64,000 nucleotides of DNA from Sphingomonas pituitosa NBRC 102491 (GCF_001598435.1 NZ_BCYY01000001.1:310001-374000), one strand, 5' to 3'. Positions 7,372 through 16,715 are shown, counted from the first letter of the stretch. Numbers and translations are program-made. Notes: a model not told the origin generated them from the sequence alone.

Positions 7372-7387
7372 TGCAGAAGGCGTGCCA
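7372..7387 (-). promoter_or_regulatory. sigma-54 (-24/-12) promoter of the rsr-Y RNA-rtcBA operon
   Basis: On the minus strand the sequence is TGGCAC-GCCTT-CTGCA. It matches the RpoN consensus TGGCAC-N5-TTGCA at all but one base and keeps the essential GG-N10-GC spacing. Transcription would begin near 7361, giving an rsr leader of about 95 bases. RtcR, encoded divergently, is an AAA+ activator with the sigma-54-contacting GAFTGA loop, so the pairing is coherent. Confidence 0.85.
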
Positions 7388-7498
7388 AGTCGCGGACCGT
7401 CGCTTCAAAATTCTGTTATATCGCTGTTCTATATAGACAATCGTCTCAGATTCCGCAGCCTCGCTCGTCAGCTGCCACATGGACGGGTTGGTAAATTG

Positions 7499-7534
7499 CT
7501 ATCGATATCGATAGGATTTTATCCTATGGGATAA
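7499..7534. promoter_or_regulatory. nested palindromes upstream of rtcR, candidate RtcR or autoregulatory sites
   Basis: Three palindromes overlap in 36 bases. CTATCGATATCGATAG (7499-7514) is perfect. ATAGGAT-TTT-ATCCTAT (7511-7527) and TTATCC-TATG-GGATAA (7519-7534) follow. They end two bases before the rtcR start codon and lie about 110-145 bases upstream of the sigma-54 promoter, a normal distance for an enhancer site. A further short palindrome TCTATATAGA is at 7428-7437. Which protein binds is inferred, not shown. Confidence 0.5.
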
Positions 7535-7536
7535 GA

Positions 7537-9135
7537 ATGAAACCTATCACCGTCATCGGCTTTCTCGGCTCGACGCTCGATGCCAGCAAATTCGGGCCCT
7601 CGCGCTGGAGCAAGTGGCGGCCCACGGTCGCGCTCACGATGCACGAGGATCTCCGCGTCGATCGCCTGATCCTGATCCATGGATCGCAGCACCGCCGGCT
7701 GGCCGAATATGTCGCCGAGGATGTGGGCTCGGTGTCCCCGGAGACGAAGGTGGACCTGCGCCTGCTCGATTTCCGCGATGCGTGGGATTTCGAGGAAGTG
7801 TACGGCAAGCTGCTCGACTTCGCGCGTGCGGAGCCGTTCGATCCGGAGGCGGAGGACTATCTGGTCCACATCACCACCGGCACGCACGTCGCCCAGATCT
7901 GCCTCTTCCTGCTGACCGAGGCGCGCTATCTGCCCGGCCGGCTGCTCCAGACCCAGCCCGCCAAGCGCGCCGAGGATGGCGGCGCCCCGGGGCGCTGGAC
8001 CACGATCGATCTCGACCTGTCGCGCTACGACAGCATCGCCACGCGCTTCGCCGTCGCTGCGCAGGAGAGCGCGTCGTTCCTCAAGTCCGGCATCGAGACC
8101 CGCAACCCGGCCTTCAACCGGATGATCGACGAGATCGAGCGGGTGGCGCTGCGCTCCAAGGCGCCGATCCTGCTCACCGGCCCCACCGGCGCCGGCAAGA
8201 GCCAGCTGGCGCGGCGCATCTACGAACTGAAGCGGTTGAAGCACCAGATCGCCGGCCCGTTCGTCGAGGTGAATTGCGCGACCCTGAAGGGGGACGGTGC
8301 GATGTCGGCGCTGTTCGGGCACCGCAAGGGTGCCTTTACCGGCGCGGCCGCCGACCGGCCGGGGCTGCTGCGCGCCGCCGACAAGGGGATGCTGTTCCTC
8401 GACGAAATCGGCGAACTGGGAGCGGACGAGCAGGCGATGATCCTGCGCGCCATCGAGGACAAGCGCTTCCTGCCCGTAGGCTCGGACCGCGAGGCCGCAT
8501 CCGATTTCCAGCTGATTGCCGGCACCAACCGTGATCTCGGCGCAGCCGTTGCCGGCAGCAACTTTCGCGATGATCTCTATGCCCGGTTGAACCTCTGGAC
8601 CTTCCAGCTCCCGAGCCTTGCCGAACGGCGCGAGGATATCGAACCGAATCTCGACTATGAACTCGATCGTCATGCCGAGCGCGAGGGAGACCGGGTGAGC
8701 TTCAACAAGGAAGCTCGCCAGCGCTACCTGGCATTCGCGATCGGTCCCGAGGCACGCTGGCCGGGCAATTTCCGCGACCTTGCCGCGAGCGTCACCCGCA
8801 TGGCGACGCTCAGTCCGAAGGGGCGCATCGATACCGACTGCGTTGATGCAGAAGTACGGCGGCTGGAGCGCCTTTGGTCGGGACAACGCCCGGACGAACG
8901 CGACATTCTGGCAGAAGTGCTGACGCCGGAAGCATTGGCGGCGCTCGACCCCTTCGATCGGGTGCAGCTCGCCGCGGTCGTCGATACCTGCCGACGCAGC
9001 CGCTCGCTTTCCGAAGCCGGGCGAACGCTGTTCGCGGCATCGCGCGCACGCAGAACCTCCGCCAACGATGCCGATCGGCTCCGGAAATATCTGGCTCGGT
9101 TCGCACTGGATTGGTCAGCCCTTACCGAGCGCTGA
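7537..9135 (+). CDS. rtcR: RtcR, CARF-domain sigma-54-dependent activator of RNA repair
   Basis: A 532-residue regulator. The N-terminal ~180 residues are the RtcR CARF-type sensory domain (start MKPITVIGFLGSTLD, later HITTGTHVAQICLFLLTEARYLPG). The AAA+ domain has Walker A GPTGAGKS (215-222), the sigma-54-contacting GAFTGA (265-270) and Walker B MLFLDE (285-290). A C-terminal helical region (for example RSLSEAGRTLFAASR) should bind DNA. RtcR family members hold the AAA+ domain inactive until the CARF domain senses an RNA-damage ligand. The gene is divergent from the rsr operon, 270 bases away from its start, with palindromes and a -24/-12 promoter between them. The length and motif order are normal for the family. 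Confidence 0.96.
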   Translation: MKPITVIGFLGSTLDASKFGPSRWSKWRPTVALTMHEDLRVDRLILIHGSQHRRLAEYVAEDVGSVSPETKVDLRLLDFRDAWDFEEVYGKLLDFARAEPFDPEAEDYLVHITTGTHVAQICLFLLTEARYLPGRLLQTQPAKRAEDGGAPGRWTTIDLDLSRYDSIATRFAVAAQESASFLKSGIETRNPAFNRMIDEIERVALRSKAPILLTGPTGAGKSQLARRIYELKRLKHQIAGPFVEVNCATLKGDGAMSALFGHRKGAFTGAAADRPGLLRAADKGMLFLDEIGELGADEQAMILRAIEDKRFLPVGSDREAASDFQLIAGTNRDLGAAVAGSNFRDDLYARLNLWTFQLPSLAERREDIEPNLDYELDRHAEREGDRVSFNKEARQRYLAFAIGPEARWPGNFRDLAASVTRMATLSPKGRIDTDCVDAEVRRLERLWSGQRPDERDILAEVLTPEALAALDPFDRVQLAAVVDTCRRSRSLSEAGRTLFAASRARRTSANDADRLRKYLARFALDWSALTER

Positions 9136-9395
9136 TACCGGCTCGAAATTGGCCATGGGGTACGCGCGATGTCGGTGCGGTTCCGTTCCAAGCCGGATGC
9201 CCCGATGATCTGCGTACCCGGCATTCACCTCGGGTACGCCATACGTCCTGAGGAACGGTCTTCCGCCATTCTCGAAATCAACCGAGCGGGAACGGATCGG
9301 CACCGTCACGCTTTGCGCCGTGCGGAGCGAGCGCGTTGCCACTGCCTTGATGGAGTCAGTGGACGGCTCGCCCGCAACGGCCCTGCTCTACAAGA

Positions 9396-10205
9396 TCACA
9401 GCCCCAGTTGCTTGCGCAGGCTCTTGTCGAACGCATCCTCGGGCACGAAGCGGCGTAGCAGGCTGAACTTCTTGCCCTTGCCCGCAGGCCAGCGGAGACG
9501 GGGCTTGCTCGACAACGCCGCCGCCACGACCGCGTCCGCCACGACACTCGCCTCGTCGCCCGTCTCCATCATGCCCTTGAGCATGAAGTGGACCATCGGG
9601 CGCGTCGTCGCATAGGCATCGATATGATGGTCGCCATAGGCGAGATTGGCGTCGAACGCCGTCCTGGTGTTCGCCGGCTCGACGGCGATTGCCCGGATGC
9701 CGAAGCCGCGAATCTCGTGATCGAGCGACTGGGAATAGCCTTCGACGGCATGCTTGCTTGCCGCATAGACGGCCATGTACGGCGCCGGCATGAAGCCAAA
9801 GGCCGAGCTGATGTTGATGATCCGTCCCCGGCGGGCTTCCCGCATGTGCGGCAGCACGGCCTGGGTCATGCGGATCAGGCCGAACAGGTTCACCTCGAAC
9901 AGCTGGCGGGCCTGCTCGAGCGAGGTTTCCTCCGCAGCCCCCGCCATGCCGAACCCGGCATTGTTCACCAGCAGATCGATCCGCCCTGCCCGTTCCAGCA
10001 CGGCGGCGACCGTCGCCGCGACAGACACGTCATCGGTGACATCGCAGGCGAGCATGGTGATGCCATCCCTGGTGGATCCGTCCGCCCGGCGACCGGTTCC
10101 GAATACCCGGAAGCCTGCGCCGCGTAGCGCCTGTGCGGTCGCGAGCCCGATGCCCGACGACGCGCCGGTCACGAGCGCGACCGGCATTGTCTCGATTGTA
10201 GCCAT
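9396..10205 (-). CDS. short-chain dehydrogenase/reductase
   Basis: A 269-residue classical SDR. The cofactor motif TGASSGIG is at 13-20, NNAG at 81-84, catalytic Ser at 133/134 and YAASK with Tyr147 and Lys151. An Arg-rich stretch after beta-2 (GTGRRADG) suggests NADPH preference. The substrate cannot be told from sequence. It is on the same strand as, and 80 bases downstream of, the outer-membrane efflux gene, so it is probably co-transcribed and under the same TetR regulator. That context hints at a role in detoxifying what the pump exports, but this is inference. Confidence 0.88.
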   Translation of the reverse strand: MATIETMPVALVTGASSGIGLATAQALRGAGFRVFGTGRRADGSTRDGITMLACDVTDDVSVAATVAAVLERAGRIDLLVNNAGFGMAGAAEETSLEQARQLFEVNLFGLIRMTQAVLPHMREARRGRIINISSAFGFMPAPYMAVYAASKHAVEGYSQSLDHEIRGFGIRAIAVEPANTRTAFDANLAYGDHHIDAYATTRPMVHFMLKGMMETGDEASVVADAVVAAALSSKPRLRWPAGKGKKFSLLRRFVPEDAFDKSLRKQLGL

Positions 10206-10285
10206 TGCTTGGTTTCCTCAGATCACCCGCGACGCGGGGTTGGTTTCATGCGTTTGAAAGCGGTGCGGCGGCAAATGCCGGCGCC

Positions 10286-11746
10286 TCAGTTGCTCGCCGT
10301 GCGAGGCCCGGCCGGATCCCAGCCGCCGCCCAATGCGCGGAATGATGCGACCGCGCCGCGGCTCGCCGCTGCCCGTGCCTGTACCACGCCGTCTCGCGCC
10401 TCGAGCAGACGCCGGTCGGCATCCAGCACTTCGACAAGGCTGACCGCCCCGCCCTTGTATGCGGCGAACGAAGCGCTTCGGGCCCGCGCGAGCGACGCTT
10501 CCGCCGCCGCGAGCGCCTCGGCACGGGCCTCCTGCTGCACCAGGGTGGAGAAGGCATCCTCCACATCCTGGGAGGCGCGCAGTACCGCCTGGCGATAGGC
10601 CGCCAGCAGCTCGGCATGGCGCCCCTTGGCCGCGCGGATCTCCGCGTCCACCCGGCCAAAATCGAACAGGCGCCAGCGCAGGCCGAGCACGCCGGTCGCC
10701 TGGGTCGCGCCGCTGCCGAACAGACCGCCCGGCGTCGTCGTGGCGGTACCCAGCAGGGCGCTCAGCGAGAATTTGGGATAATATTCCGACATCGCTGCGC
10801 CGACCCGCGCATTGGAGGCGGCCAGCGACCGTTCCGCCGCGATGATGTCCGGTCGGCGGCGCAGGAGCGCCGCCGGACCGCCCACCGAAGCAAGGGATGG
10901 TGCCGTCGGCACCGCCGCTTCGGCCGCGAGCATCCCTCTCGCGGTCCCCGGCTGCTCCCCCACCAGCACGTCGAGCGCGTGCATCGTCAGGTCGAGCTGG
11001 TTCTGCAGCGCCGGAATCGCGGACTGCAACTGACCCAGCGCGCCTTCAGCCTGGCGAAGCTGCAATTCGGCCGCAACGCCCTTTTCGAACTGCAGCCGGA
11101 CGAGATCGGTGAGGCCCTGCTGCACCTTGAGCTGATCGCGCGCGATGGCGAGGCGCCCCTGCAGTGCGCGAACCGCGATATAGGTGTCGGCGGTCTGCGC
11201 GATCACCGAAAGCCGCGCAGCCACCGCCCCTGCGGCCGAAGCCTGCCAGTCCGCGCGCGCAGCGTCGCGCGCGGCATCTCGCCCGCCGAACAGGTCCAGT
11301 TCCCAACTCGCGCCGACGCTCAACTCATAGCTCTCTGTCGAACGCTCGAACTGGGGAAAGGCGCTTGCCAACCGGCCGATCGGCGTTTCCTTCGACTGGT
11401 AGATCTCCCCGCCCTGCCCGTTCACCTGACCGACCGGCAGCAGCGCGGCATTGGCCCCCTTCAGCGCCGCGCGTGTCTGGGTGACACGCGCAACCGCCTG
11501 CTGAAGATCGAGATTTTGCGCCAGCGCGCGCTCGACCAGCGCAGAAAGGGTCGGATCGCGAAACGCACCCCACCATTCGGCCAGCTCGGCACGCTCGCCT
11601 CCGGCACCGCGCGCTTCCACTGCCGGGCCATAGGCAAATTGCGACGGCGCCGGCGTTGCCGGAACCGCATAGCGCGGCCCCACCGCGCAGCTGCTCAGCA
11701 GGGTCGCGGCTGCGGCGAGGGAATAGGTAGATCGCGATGGGCGCAT
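10286..11746 (-). CDS. RND efflux outer-membrane lipoprotein (NodT/OprM family)
   Basis: A 486-residue outer-membrane factor. The signal peptide ends in a lipobox with Cys20 (LLSSC), followed by the family opening VGPRYAVP. Two outer-membrane-factor repeats follow, with long helices (for example NLDLQQAVARVTQTRAALKGAN) and the conserved LLRRRPDIIAAERSLAASNARVGAAMSEYYPKFSL region. It would form the TolC-like exit channel for the RND pump encoded across the regulator gene. It is transcribed away from the TetR gene; an operator at 11771-11796 lies 25 bases upstream of its start codon. Confidence 0.94.
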   Translation of the reverse strand: MRPSRSTYSLAAAATLLSSCAVGPRYAVPATPAPSQFAYGPAVEARGAGGERAELAEWWGAFRDPTLSALVERALAQNLDLQQAVARVTQTRAALKGANAALLPVGQVNGQGGEIYQSKETPIGRLASAFPQFERSTESYELSVGASWELDLFGGRDAARDAARADWQASAAGAVAARLSVIAQTADTYIAVRALQGRLAIARDQLKVQQGLTDLVRLQFEKGVAAELQLRQAEGALGQLQSAIPALQNQLDLTMHALDVLVGEQPGTARGMLAAEAAVPTAPSLASVGGPAALLRRRPDIIAAERSLAASNARVGAAMSEYYPKFSLSALLGTATTTPGGLFGSGATQATGVLGLRWRLFDFGRVDAEIRAAKGRHAELLAAYRQAVLRASQDVEDAFSTLVQQEARAEALAAAEASLARARSASFAAYKGGAVSLVEVLDADRRLLEARDGVVQARAAASRGAVASFRALGGGWDPAGPRTASN

Positions 11747-11770
11747 GGCATCACCTGTTTGGAACTCTCT

Positions 11771-11796
11771 TGTGACCGATGTATTGATTGGTCACA
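11771..11796. promoter_or_regulatory. TetR operator 1 (between outer-membrane factor gene and tetR)
   Basis: TGTGACC (11771-11777) and GGTCACA (11790-11796) are exact inverted repeats separated by 12 bases. The site lies between two divergent starts, 24 bases before the outer-membrane-factor gene and about 30 before the regulator. The same half-sites with the same 12-base spacing recur at 12455-12480 in front of the pump genes. That is strong evidence for one dimeric repressor, most likely the TetR protein between them. Confidence 0.75.
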
Positions 11797-11827
11797 GTTT
11801 GTCAATCCAAGTACGAGTGCGTATCTG

Positions 11828-12448
11828 ATGCCCATGACCGAGAATCCTGCTGCACCTCCCGCTCGCGGCCCTGCCGAACATGCCGTCCGCGACCAGATCA
11901 TCGACGCGGCGAACGAGTGTTTCGCTCGTTACGGCTATGCCAAGACGACAGTTGCCGATCTCGCTCGGGAGATCGGCTTCTCCAAGGCGTATATCTATCG
12001 CTTCTTCGAGTCGAAGCAGGCGATCGGCGAGGCCATCTGTAGCGCCAGGCTAGAGCGCATCGTGAACGCAGCAAGGATCGCTATCGGTGAAGGCGAAAGC
12101 GCGACAGATAAATTTCGGCGCTTCTTCAGGGGCATAACGACGCTCAGCGTCGACCTCTTCTTTGATGATCGCAAGATATATGAGATCGCGGCCTCTGCGG
12201 TGTCGGAGAACTGGGAATCGGCGCGCGCCTACAAGGAAACCCTGCGGACCATGGTCACGGACATCGTCCGCGAGGGCCGCGAGAAAGGCGAGTTCGAGCG
12301 GAAGACACCGCTCGACGAAACCTGCCGTGCGATCTGCTACGCCATGATGCCCTTCGTCGACCCGCTTCACCTCGAGCGCAACCTGGACCTGTTGCCGGAC
12401 GCGCAAACCGAGCTGACGGGGCTCATTCTCCGCAGCCTGGCCCCGTGA
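11828..12448 (+). CDS. TetR/AcrR-family repressor of the efflux module
   Basis: A 206-residue regulator starting MPMTENPAAPP. The N-terminal helix-turn-helix is clear (ECFARYGYAKTTVADLAREIGFSKAYIYRFFESKQAI, residues ~31-67 in broken form). The rest is an all-helical ligand and dimerisation domain. An in-frame ATG two codons later is equally possible. The gene sits between the divergent outer-membrane factor and the downstream fusion-protein/permease pair. Matching operators flank it on both sides, so it most likely represses both arms of the pump and itself. The inducer is unknown. Confidence 0.9.
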   Translation: MPMTENPAAPPARGPAEHAVRDQIIDAANECFARYGYAKTTVADLAREIGFSKAYIYRFFESKQAIGEAICSARLERIVNAARIAIGEGESATDKFRRFFRGITTLSVDLFFDDRKIYEIAASAVSENWESARAYKETLRTMVTDIVREGREKGEFERKTPLDETCRAICYAMMPFVDPLHLERNLDLLPDAQTELTGLILRSLAP

Positions 12449-12453
12449 TCGAA

Positions 12454-12492
12454 TAGTGACCCATTGACAATTTAGTCACATGGCAACATCTA
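12454..12492 (+). promoter_or_regulatory. TetR operator 2 overlapping the efflux promoter
   Basis: GTGACC (12456-12461) and AGTCAC (12474-12479) repeat the half-sites of operator 1 with the same 12-base spacing. A perfect -35 TTGACA (12464-12469) lies inside the spacer; a weak -10 (CATCTA, 12487-12492) is 17 bases further on. Repressor bound here would block RNA polymerase directly. The fusion-protein gene starts 28 bases downstream. Confidence 0.7.
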
Positions 12493-12519
12493 CCCTCCGA
12501 CATGTTGGAGGATTCGTAG

Positions 12520-13602
12520 GTGTCGGATCATTTTATCGATCGCCGCGGCAAGGTCGTCGCTGGTTCACTTCTGCTCGCGCTCGCGGCCTGCTCCCAGAGC
12601 GAGCCGGATCCTCGCACCGAACCTCCGATGGTGCGGACGATGGCGCCGCTTGCGGCACAAGGCGCCACCCGCGAATTCACCGGGATCGTCGCCGCACGCG
12701 TGCAGAGCGATCTGGGTTTCCGGGTAGCCGGCAAGATCACCGAGCGCCTCGTCAACGCGGGCGACGTCGTCCGCCGCGGGCAGCCGCTGATGCGGCTGGA
12801 CATCACCGATCTCGCGCTCGCCACCCAGGCGTCGAACCGTAACGTCGAGGCGGCACGCGCCGCCGCCCAGCAGACTGCGGCCGACGAACGCCGGCTGCGC
12901 GATCTGGTCGCCGCGGGCGCCATCTCCGCCTCCGCCTATGACAAGGCCAAGGCGGCAGCCGATGCTGCGGCTGCGCAACTGAGTGCAGCCCAGGCCCAGG
13001 CCGGCATCGCTCGTAACGGCACCGCCTATGGCGTGTTGCTGGCGGACGCGGACGGCACGGTGGTTGAGACACTCGCCGAACCCGGCCAGGTCGTCGCCGC
13101 CGGCCAGGTGGTGGTCCGCGTGGCCCGCTCCGGCCCGCGCGAGGCACTGGTCCAGCTCCCCGAGGATCTGCGCCCGGCCATTGGCTCCACCGCAGCGGCC
13201 CGCACCTATGACGGCGGAAGCGGCGCGGCGTCGCTGCGCCAATTGTCCGACGCGGCCGGCCCGGCCGCGCGGACGTTCGAGGCCCGCTATGTGCTGAACG
13301 GCAGCGCGGCGCGGGCACCGCTCGGCGGAACCGTCACCATCACGCTCGACGCAGGACGCGCAGGCGCGGCTGCCGAGGTACCGCTGGGTGCGATCCACGA
13401 TGCCGGGCATGGCCCCGGCGTCTGGCTGCTCCGCGCCGGCAAGCAGCAGACGGTGACCTGGCGCCCCGTGCGCATCGTTGCGCTGGGTGAGGAGACCGCG
13501 CGGCTCGCAACCGGCTTCCAGCCCTCCGATCGCATCGTTGCGGTGGGCGCGCACCTCCTCCACGAAGGTGAAGCGGTCCGCGTCGAAGGAGCGGCCAAGT
13601 GA
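12520..13602 (+). CDS. RND efflux periplasmic membrane-fusion lipoprotein (HlyD/AcrA type)
   Basis: A 360-residue adaptor with a GTG start preceded by TTGGAGGA. The signal peptide ends in LALAAC with lipobox Cys24. The lipoyl half-motif GFRVAGKITERLVNAGDVVRRGQPLMRLD, a helical hairpin (NVEAARAAAQQTAADERRLRDLVAAGAIS), the second lipoyl half (GTVVETLAEPGQVVAAGQVVVRVA) and a beta-barrel follow in the normal order. It links the inner-membrane RND permease to the outer-membrane channel. Its stop overlaps the permease start by four bases (GTGA), so they are translated together. Operator 2 controls both. Confidence 0.94.
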   Translation: MSDHFIDRRGKVVAGSLLLALAACSQSEPDPRTEPPMVRTMAPLAAQGATREFTGIVAARVQSDLGFRVAGKITERLVNAGDVVRRGQPLMRLDITDLALATQASNRNVEAARAAAQQTAADERRLRDLVAAGAISASAYDKAKAAADAAAAQLSAAQAQAGIARNGTAYGVLLADADGTVVETLAEPGQVVAAGQVVVRVARSGPREALVQLPEDLRPAIGSTAAARTYDGGSGAASLRQLSDAAGPAARTFEARYVLNGSAARAPLGGTVTITLDAGRAGAAAEVPLGAIHDAGHGPGVWLLRAGKQQTVTWRPVRIVALGEETARLATGFQPSDRIVAVGAHLLHEGEAVRVEGAAK

Positions 13603-16600
13603 GCGGCGGCGAACCCGAGAAGCGCGGCTTCAATCTCTCCGCGCTCGCCGTGCGCGAACGCTCCGTCACGCTGTTCTTCCTGATCGCGATCATCGCGGCA
13701 GGCACGATCGCGTTCCTCAAGCTCGGCCGCGCGGAGGATCCGGGTTTCACGATCAAGGTGATGACCGTCGTTACCGCGTGGCCCGGCGCCACCGCGCAGG
13801 AGATGCAGGACCAGGTCGCCGAGCCGCTTGAGAAGCGGCTGCAGGAGCTGCGCTGGTATGATCGCAGCGAGACCTTCACCCGCCCCGGCCTCGCCTTCAC
13901 CACGCTTACCTTGCGCGACACGACGCCGCCGGCCGAGGTGCAGGAGGAATTCTACCAGGCGCGCAAGAAGATCGCGGACGAGACGGCGAAGCTGCCGCGC
14001 GGCGTGGTGGGCCCGTTCGTCAACGACGAATATGGCGACGTCACCTTCGCGCTCTATGCGCTCAAGGCCAAGGGCGAGCCGCAGCGCAACCTCGCACGCG
14101 AGGCGGAGACACTGCGCCAGCGGCTGCTGCACGTGCCCGGCGTCAACAAGATCAACATCGTCGGCGAACGGCCGCAGCGCATCTTCGTCGAGTTTACCGA
14201 GCAGCGCCTGGCGACGCTCGGCGTGTCGGTGCGCGACATCTTCGCGGCGCTGGCAAAGCAGAACCTCGTCACCCCCGCTGGCTCGATCGAGACCAAGGGA
14301 CAGCAGGTCGCGATCCGCCTCGACGGCGCGTTCGACGACCTCGCGAAGATCCGCGACCTGCCGATCGTCGCGGGCGGCCAAACCCTGCGCCTTTCGGACA
14401 TCGCCAAGGTCGAGCGCGGCTATGAGGATCCCGCCACCTTCCTGATCCGCAACGGCGGGGAGCCCACGCTGCTGCTTGGCGTCGTCATGCGCGAAGGCTG
14501 GAACGGCCTGGATCTGGGCAAGGCGCTGAACGCCGAAGTGGCGACGGTCCAGAAGGAACTGCCGCTCGGCATGACCCTGACCCCGGTGACCGATCAGTCG
14601 GTGAACATCCACGAAGCCGTCGACCAGTTCATGCACACCTTCCTCGAGGCGCTGGCCATCGTGATGATCGTCAGCCTGATCAGCCTGGGCTGGCGGGTGG
14701 GCCTGGTGGTGGCCGCCGCGGTGCCGCTCACGCTGGCGATCGCCCTTGTCGTGATGTGGGCGACCGGCCGCGTGCTGGACCGCATCACGCTCGGCGCGCT
14801 GATCCTCGCGCTCGGCCTGCTCGTCGACGATGCGATCATCGCGATCGAGATGATGGTGGTGAAGATGGAGGAGGGCTATGACCGCATCCGCGCTTCGGCC
14901 TATGCCTGGAGCCACACCGCAGGCCCGATGCTGGCAGGCACGCTCGTGACGGTGATCGGCCTGATGCCGGTGGGCTTCGCGCAATCGACTGCGGGCGAAT
15001 ATGCCGGCAACATCTTCTGGGTCGTCGGGTTCGCGCTGATCGCGTCGTGGTTCGTCGCGGTGATCTTCACGCCCTATATGGGCGTCAAGATGCTGCCCCA
15101 CATCAAGCCGGTGGAGGGCGGCCATCACGCCATCTACCAGACGCCCCGCTATCAGCGTGTCCGGGGCATCATCGCCTGGGCGGTACGCCGCAAGAAGCTC
15201 GTCACCCTGATGACCCTCGGCGCGTTCCTGGTCGCCGGCGCGGGCATGGCACTCGTCAGGAAGCAGTTCTTCCCTACCTCCGACCGGCCCGAACTGCTGG
15301 TCGAGGTCCAGATGCCGAAAGGCACGGCGCTGGCACAGACCAGCACGGCGACGGCCCAGGTCGAGGCGTGGCTGCAGCAGCAGCCGGAGGCGAAGATCAT
15401 CACTGCCTATATCGGCCAGGGCGCGCCCCGCTTCTTCATGTCGCTGTCGCCCGAGCTCCCCGATCCGTCCTTCGCGAAGGTCGTCGTCCGCACGCCCGAC
15501 GAGGCCGCGCGCGACCGGCTCAAGCTGAAACTGCGCCAGGCGGTCGCCAACGGGCTTGCTCCTGCCGCGCGCGTCCGGGCAACCCAGTTGGTGTTCGGCC
15601 CGCCCTCGCCCTTCCCCGTCGCGTTCCGGGTGGCCGGTCCCGATCTGTCCGTCGTCCGCGGCATTGCCGAGCGCGTGCAGAAGGTGATGCAGGCCGATCC
15701 GATGATGCGCACCGTCAACAGCGACTGGGGCGACCGTGCCCCGGCGCTCCACTTCGTACTCGATCAGGACCGGCTGCGCGCCTTCGGCCTCACCTCCAGC
15801 GACGTCGCCGACCAGCTCCAGTTCCTGCTGAGCGGCGCCCCGGTCTCCCAGGTGCGGGAGGACATCCGCTCGGTGGAGGTCGTCGCCCGCTCCGCCGGGA
15901 CCGATCGGCTCGACCCCGCCCGGATCGGCAATTACCAGCTGATGGGCGCGAACGGCCAGCGCGTGCCGGTGAGCCAGATCGGCAAGATCGAGGTGCGCAT
16001 GGAGGATCCCATCCTGCTCCGCCGCGACCGCCTGCCGACCATCACCGTCCGCGGCGATATCGCCAATGGCCTGCAGCCGCCCGACGTCTCGACGGCGATG
16101 CTCGCCAAGCTGCAGCCGATCCTCCAGAACCTGCCCAGCGGCTACCGCATCGACATGGCAGGCTCGATCGAGGAAGCCGGAAAGGCAAACAGCGCGCTGG
16201 CGCCGATCTTCCCGATCATGATCTTCCTGATGATGATCGTGATCATCCTGCAGGTGCGGAGCCTGTCGGCGATGGGGATCGTGCTTTCCACGGCGCCGCT
16301 CGGCCTGATCGGCGTGGTTCCGATCCTGCTCGTGACCGGCCAGCCCTTCGGCTTCAATGCCATCCTCGGGCTGATCGCGCTCGCCGGCATCCTGATGCGC
16401 AACACGCTGATCCTGATCGGGCAGATCCACGACAACGAGAAGCTCGGGATGACGCCCTATGACGCGGTCGTGGAGGCAACCGTGCAGCGCTCGCGCCCGG
16501 TAATCCTGACCGCGCTGGCGGCGGTGCTGGCGTTCGTGCCGCTGATCAAGTCGGTCTTCTGGGGTTCGATGGCCGTCACGCTGATCGGCGGCACCCTGGG

Positions 16601-16715
16601 CGGCACGATCCTGACGCTGGTGTTCCTGCCCGCGCTCTATGCACTGTGGTTCCGCATCCGCCCGGCGAATGCTGCGCCCGGAGACGGCGCCAGCGTGGCG
16701 CATGCTCCCGCCTGA
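13599..16715 (+). CDS. RND-family multidrug efflux permease (AcrB/AcrF type)
   Basis: A 1038-residue proton-driven transporter, full length for the family. Features are a first membrane helix (VTLFFLIAIIAAGTIAFLKLG), the porter domain, a cluster of helices around residues 340-500 with the proton-relay motif GLLVDDAIIAIEMM in TM4, a second porter half, and a final helix bundle (for example FGFNAILGLIALAGILMRNTLILIGQIHDNE). It starts with GTG overlapping the stop of the fusion-protein gene. With the divergent outer-membrane factor it makes a complete tripartite pump. The substrate is not predictable. Confidence 0.95.
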   Translation: MSGGEPEKRGFNLSALAVRERSVTLFFLIAIIAAGTIAFLKLGRAEDPGFTIKVMTVVTAWPGATAQEMQDQVAEPLEKRLQELRWYDRSETFTRPGLAFTTLTLRDTTPPAEVQEEFYQARKKIADETAKLPRGVVGPFVNDEYGDVTFALYALKAKGEPQRNLAREAETLRQRLLHVPGVNKINIVGERPQRIFVEFTEQRLATLGVSVRDIFAALAKQNLVTPAGSIETKGQQVAIRLDGAFDDLAKIRDLPIVAGGQTLRLSDIAKVERGYEDPATFLIRNGGEPTLLLGVVMREGWNGLDLGKALNAEVATVQKELPLGMTLTPVTDQSVNIHEAVDQFMHTFLEALAIVMIVSLISLGWRVGLVVAAAVPLTLAIALVVMWATGRVLDRITLGALILALGLLVDDAIIAIEMMVVKMEEGYDRIRASAYAWSHTAGPMLAGTLVTVIGLMPVGFAQSTAGEYAGNIFWVVGFALIASWFVAVIFTPYMGVKMLPHIKPVEGGHHAIYQTPRYQRVRGIIAWAVRRKKLVTLMTLGAFLVAGAGMALVRKQFFPTSDRPELLVEVQMPKGTALAQTSTATAQVEAWLQQQPEAKIITAYIGQGAPRFFMSLSPELPDPSFAKVVVRTPDEAARDRLKLKLRQAVANGLAPAARVRATQLVFGPPSPFPVAFRVAGPDLSVVRGIAERVQKVMQADPMMRTVNSDWGDRAPALHFVLDQDRLRAFGLTSSDVADQLQFLLSGAPVSQVREDIRSVEVVARSAGTDRLDPARIGNYQLMGANGQRVPVSQIGKIEVRMEDPILLRRDRLPTITVRGDIANGLQPPDVSTAMLAKLQPILQNLPSGYRIDMAGSIEEAGKANSALAPIFPIMIFLMMIVIILQVRSLSAMGIVLSTAPLGLIGVVPILLVTGQPFGFNAILGLIALAGILMRNTLILIGQIHDNEKLGMTPYDAVVEATVQRSRPVILTALAAVLAFVPLIKSVFWGSMAVTLIGGTLGGTILTLVFLPALYALWFRIRPANAAPGDGASVAHAPA

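Noticed and set aside
9136-9395. Short open frames between rtcR and the SDR gene
   Set aside because: No family resemblance on either strand and no start signals; treated as plain intergenic DNA.
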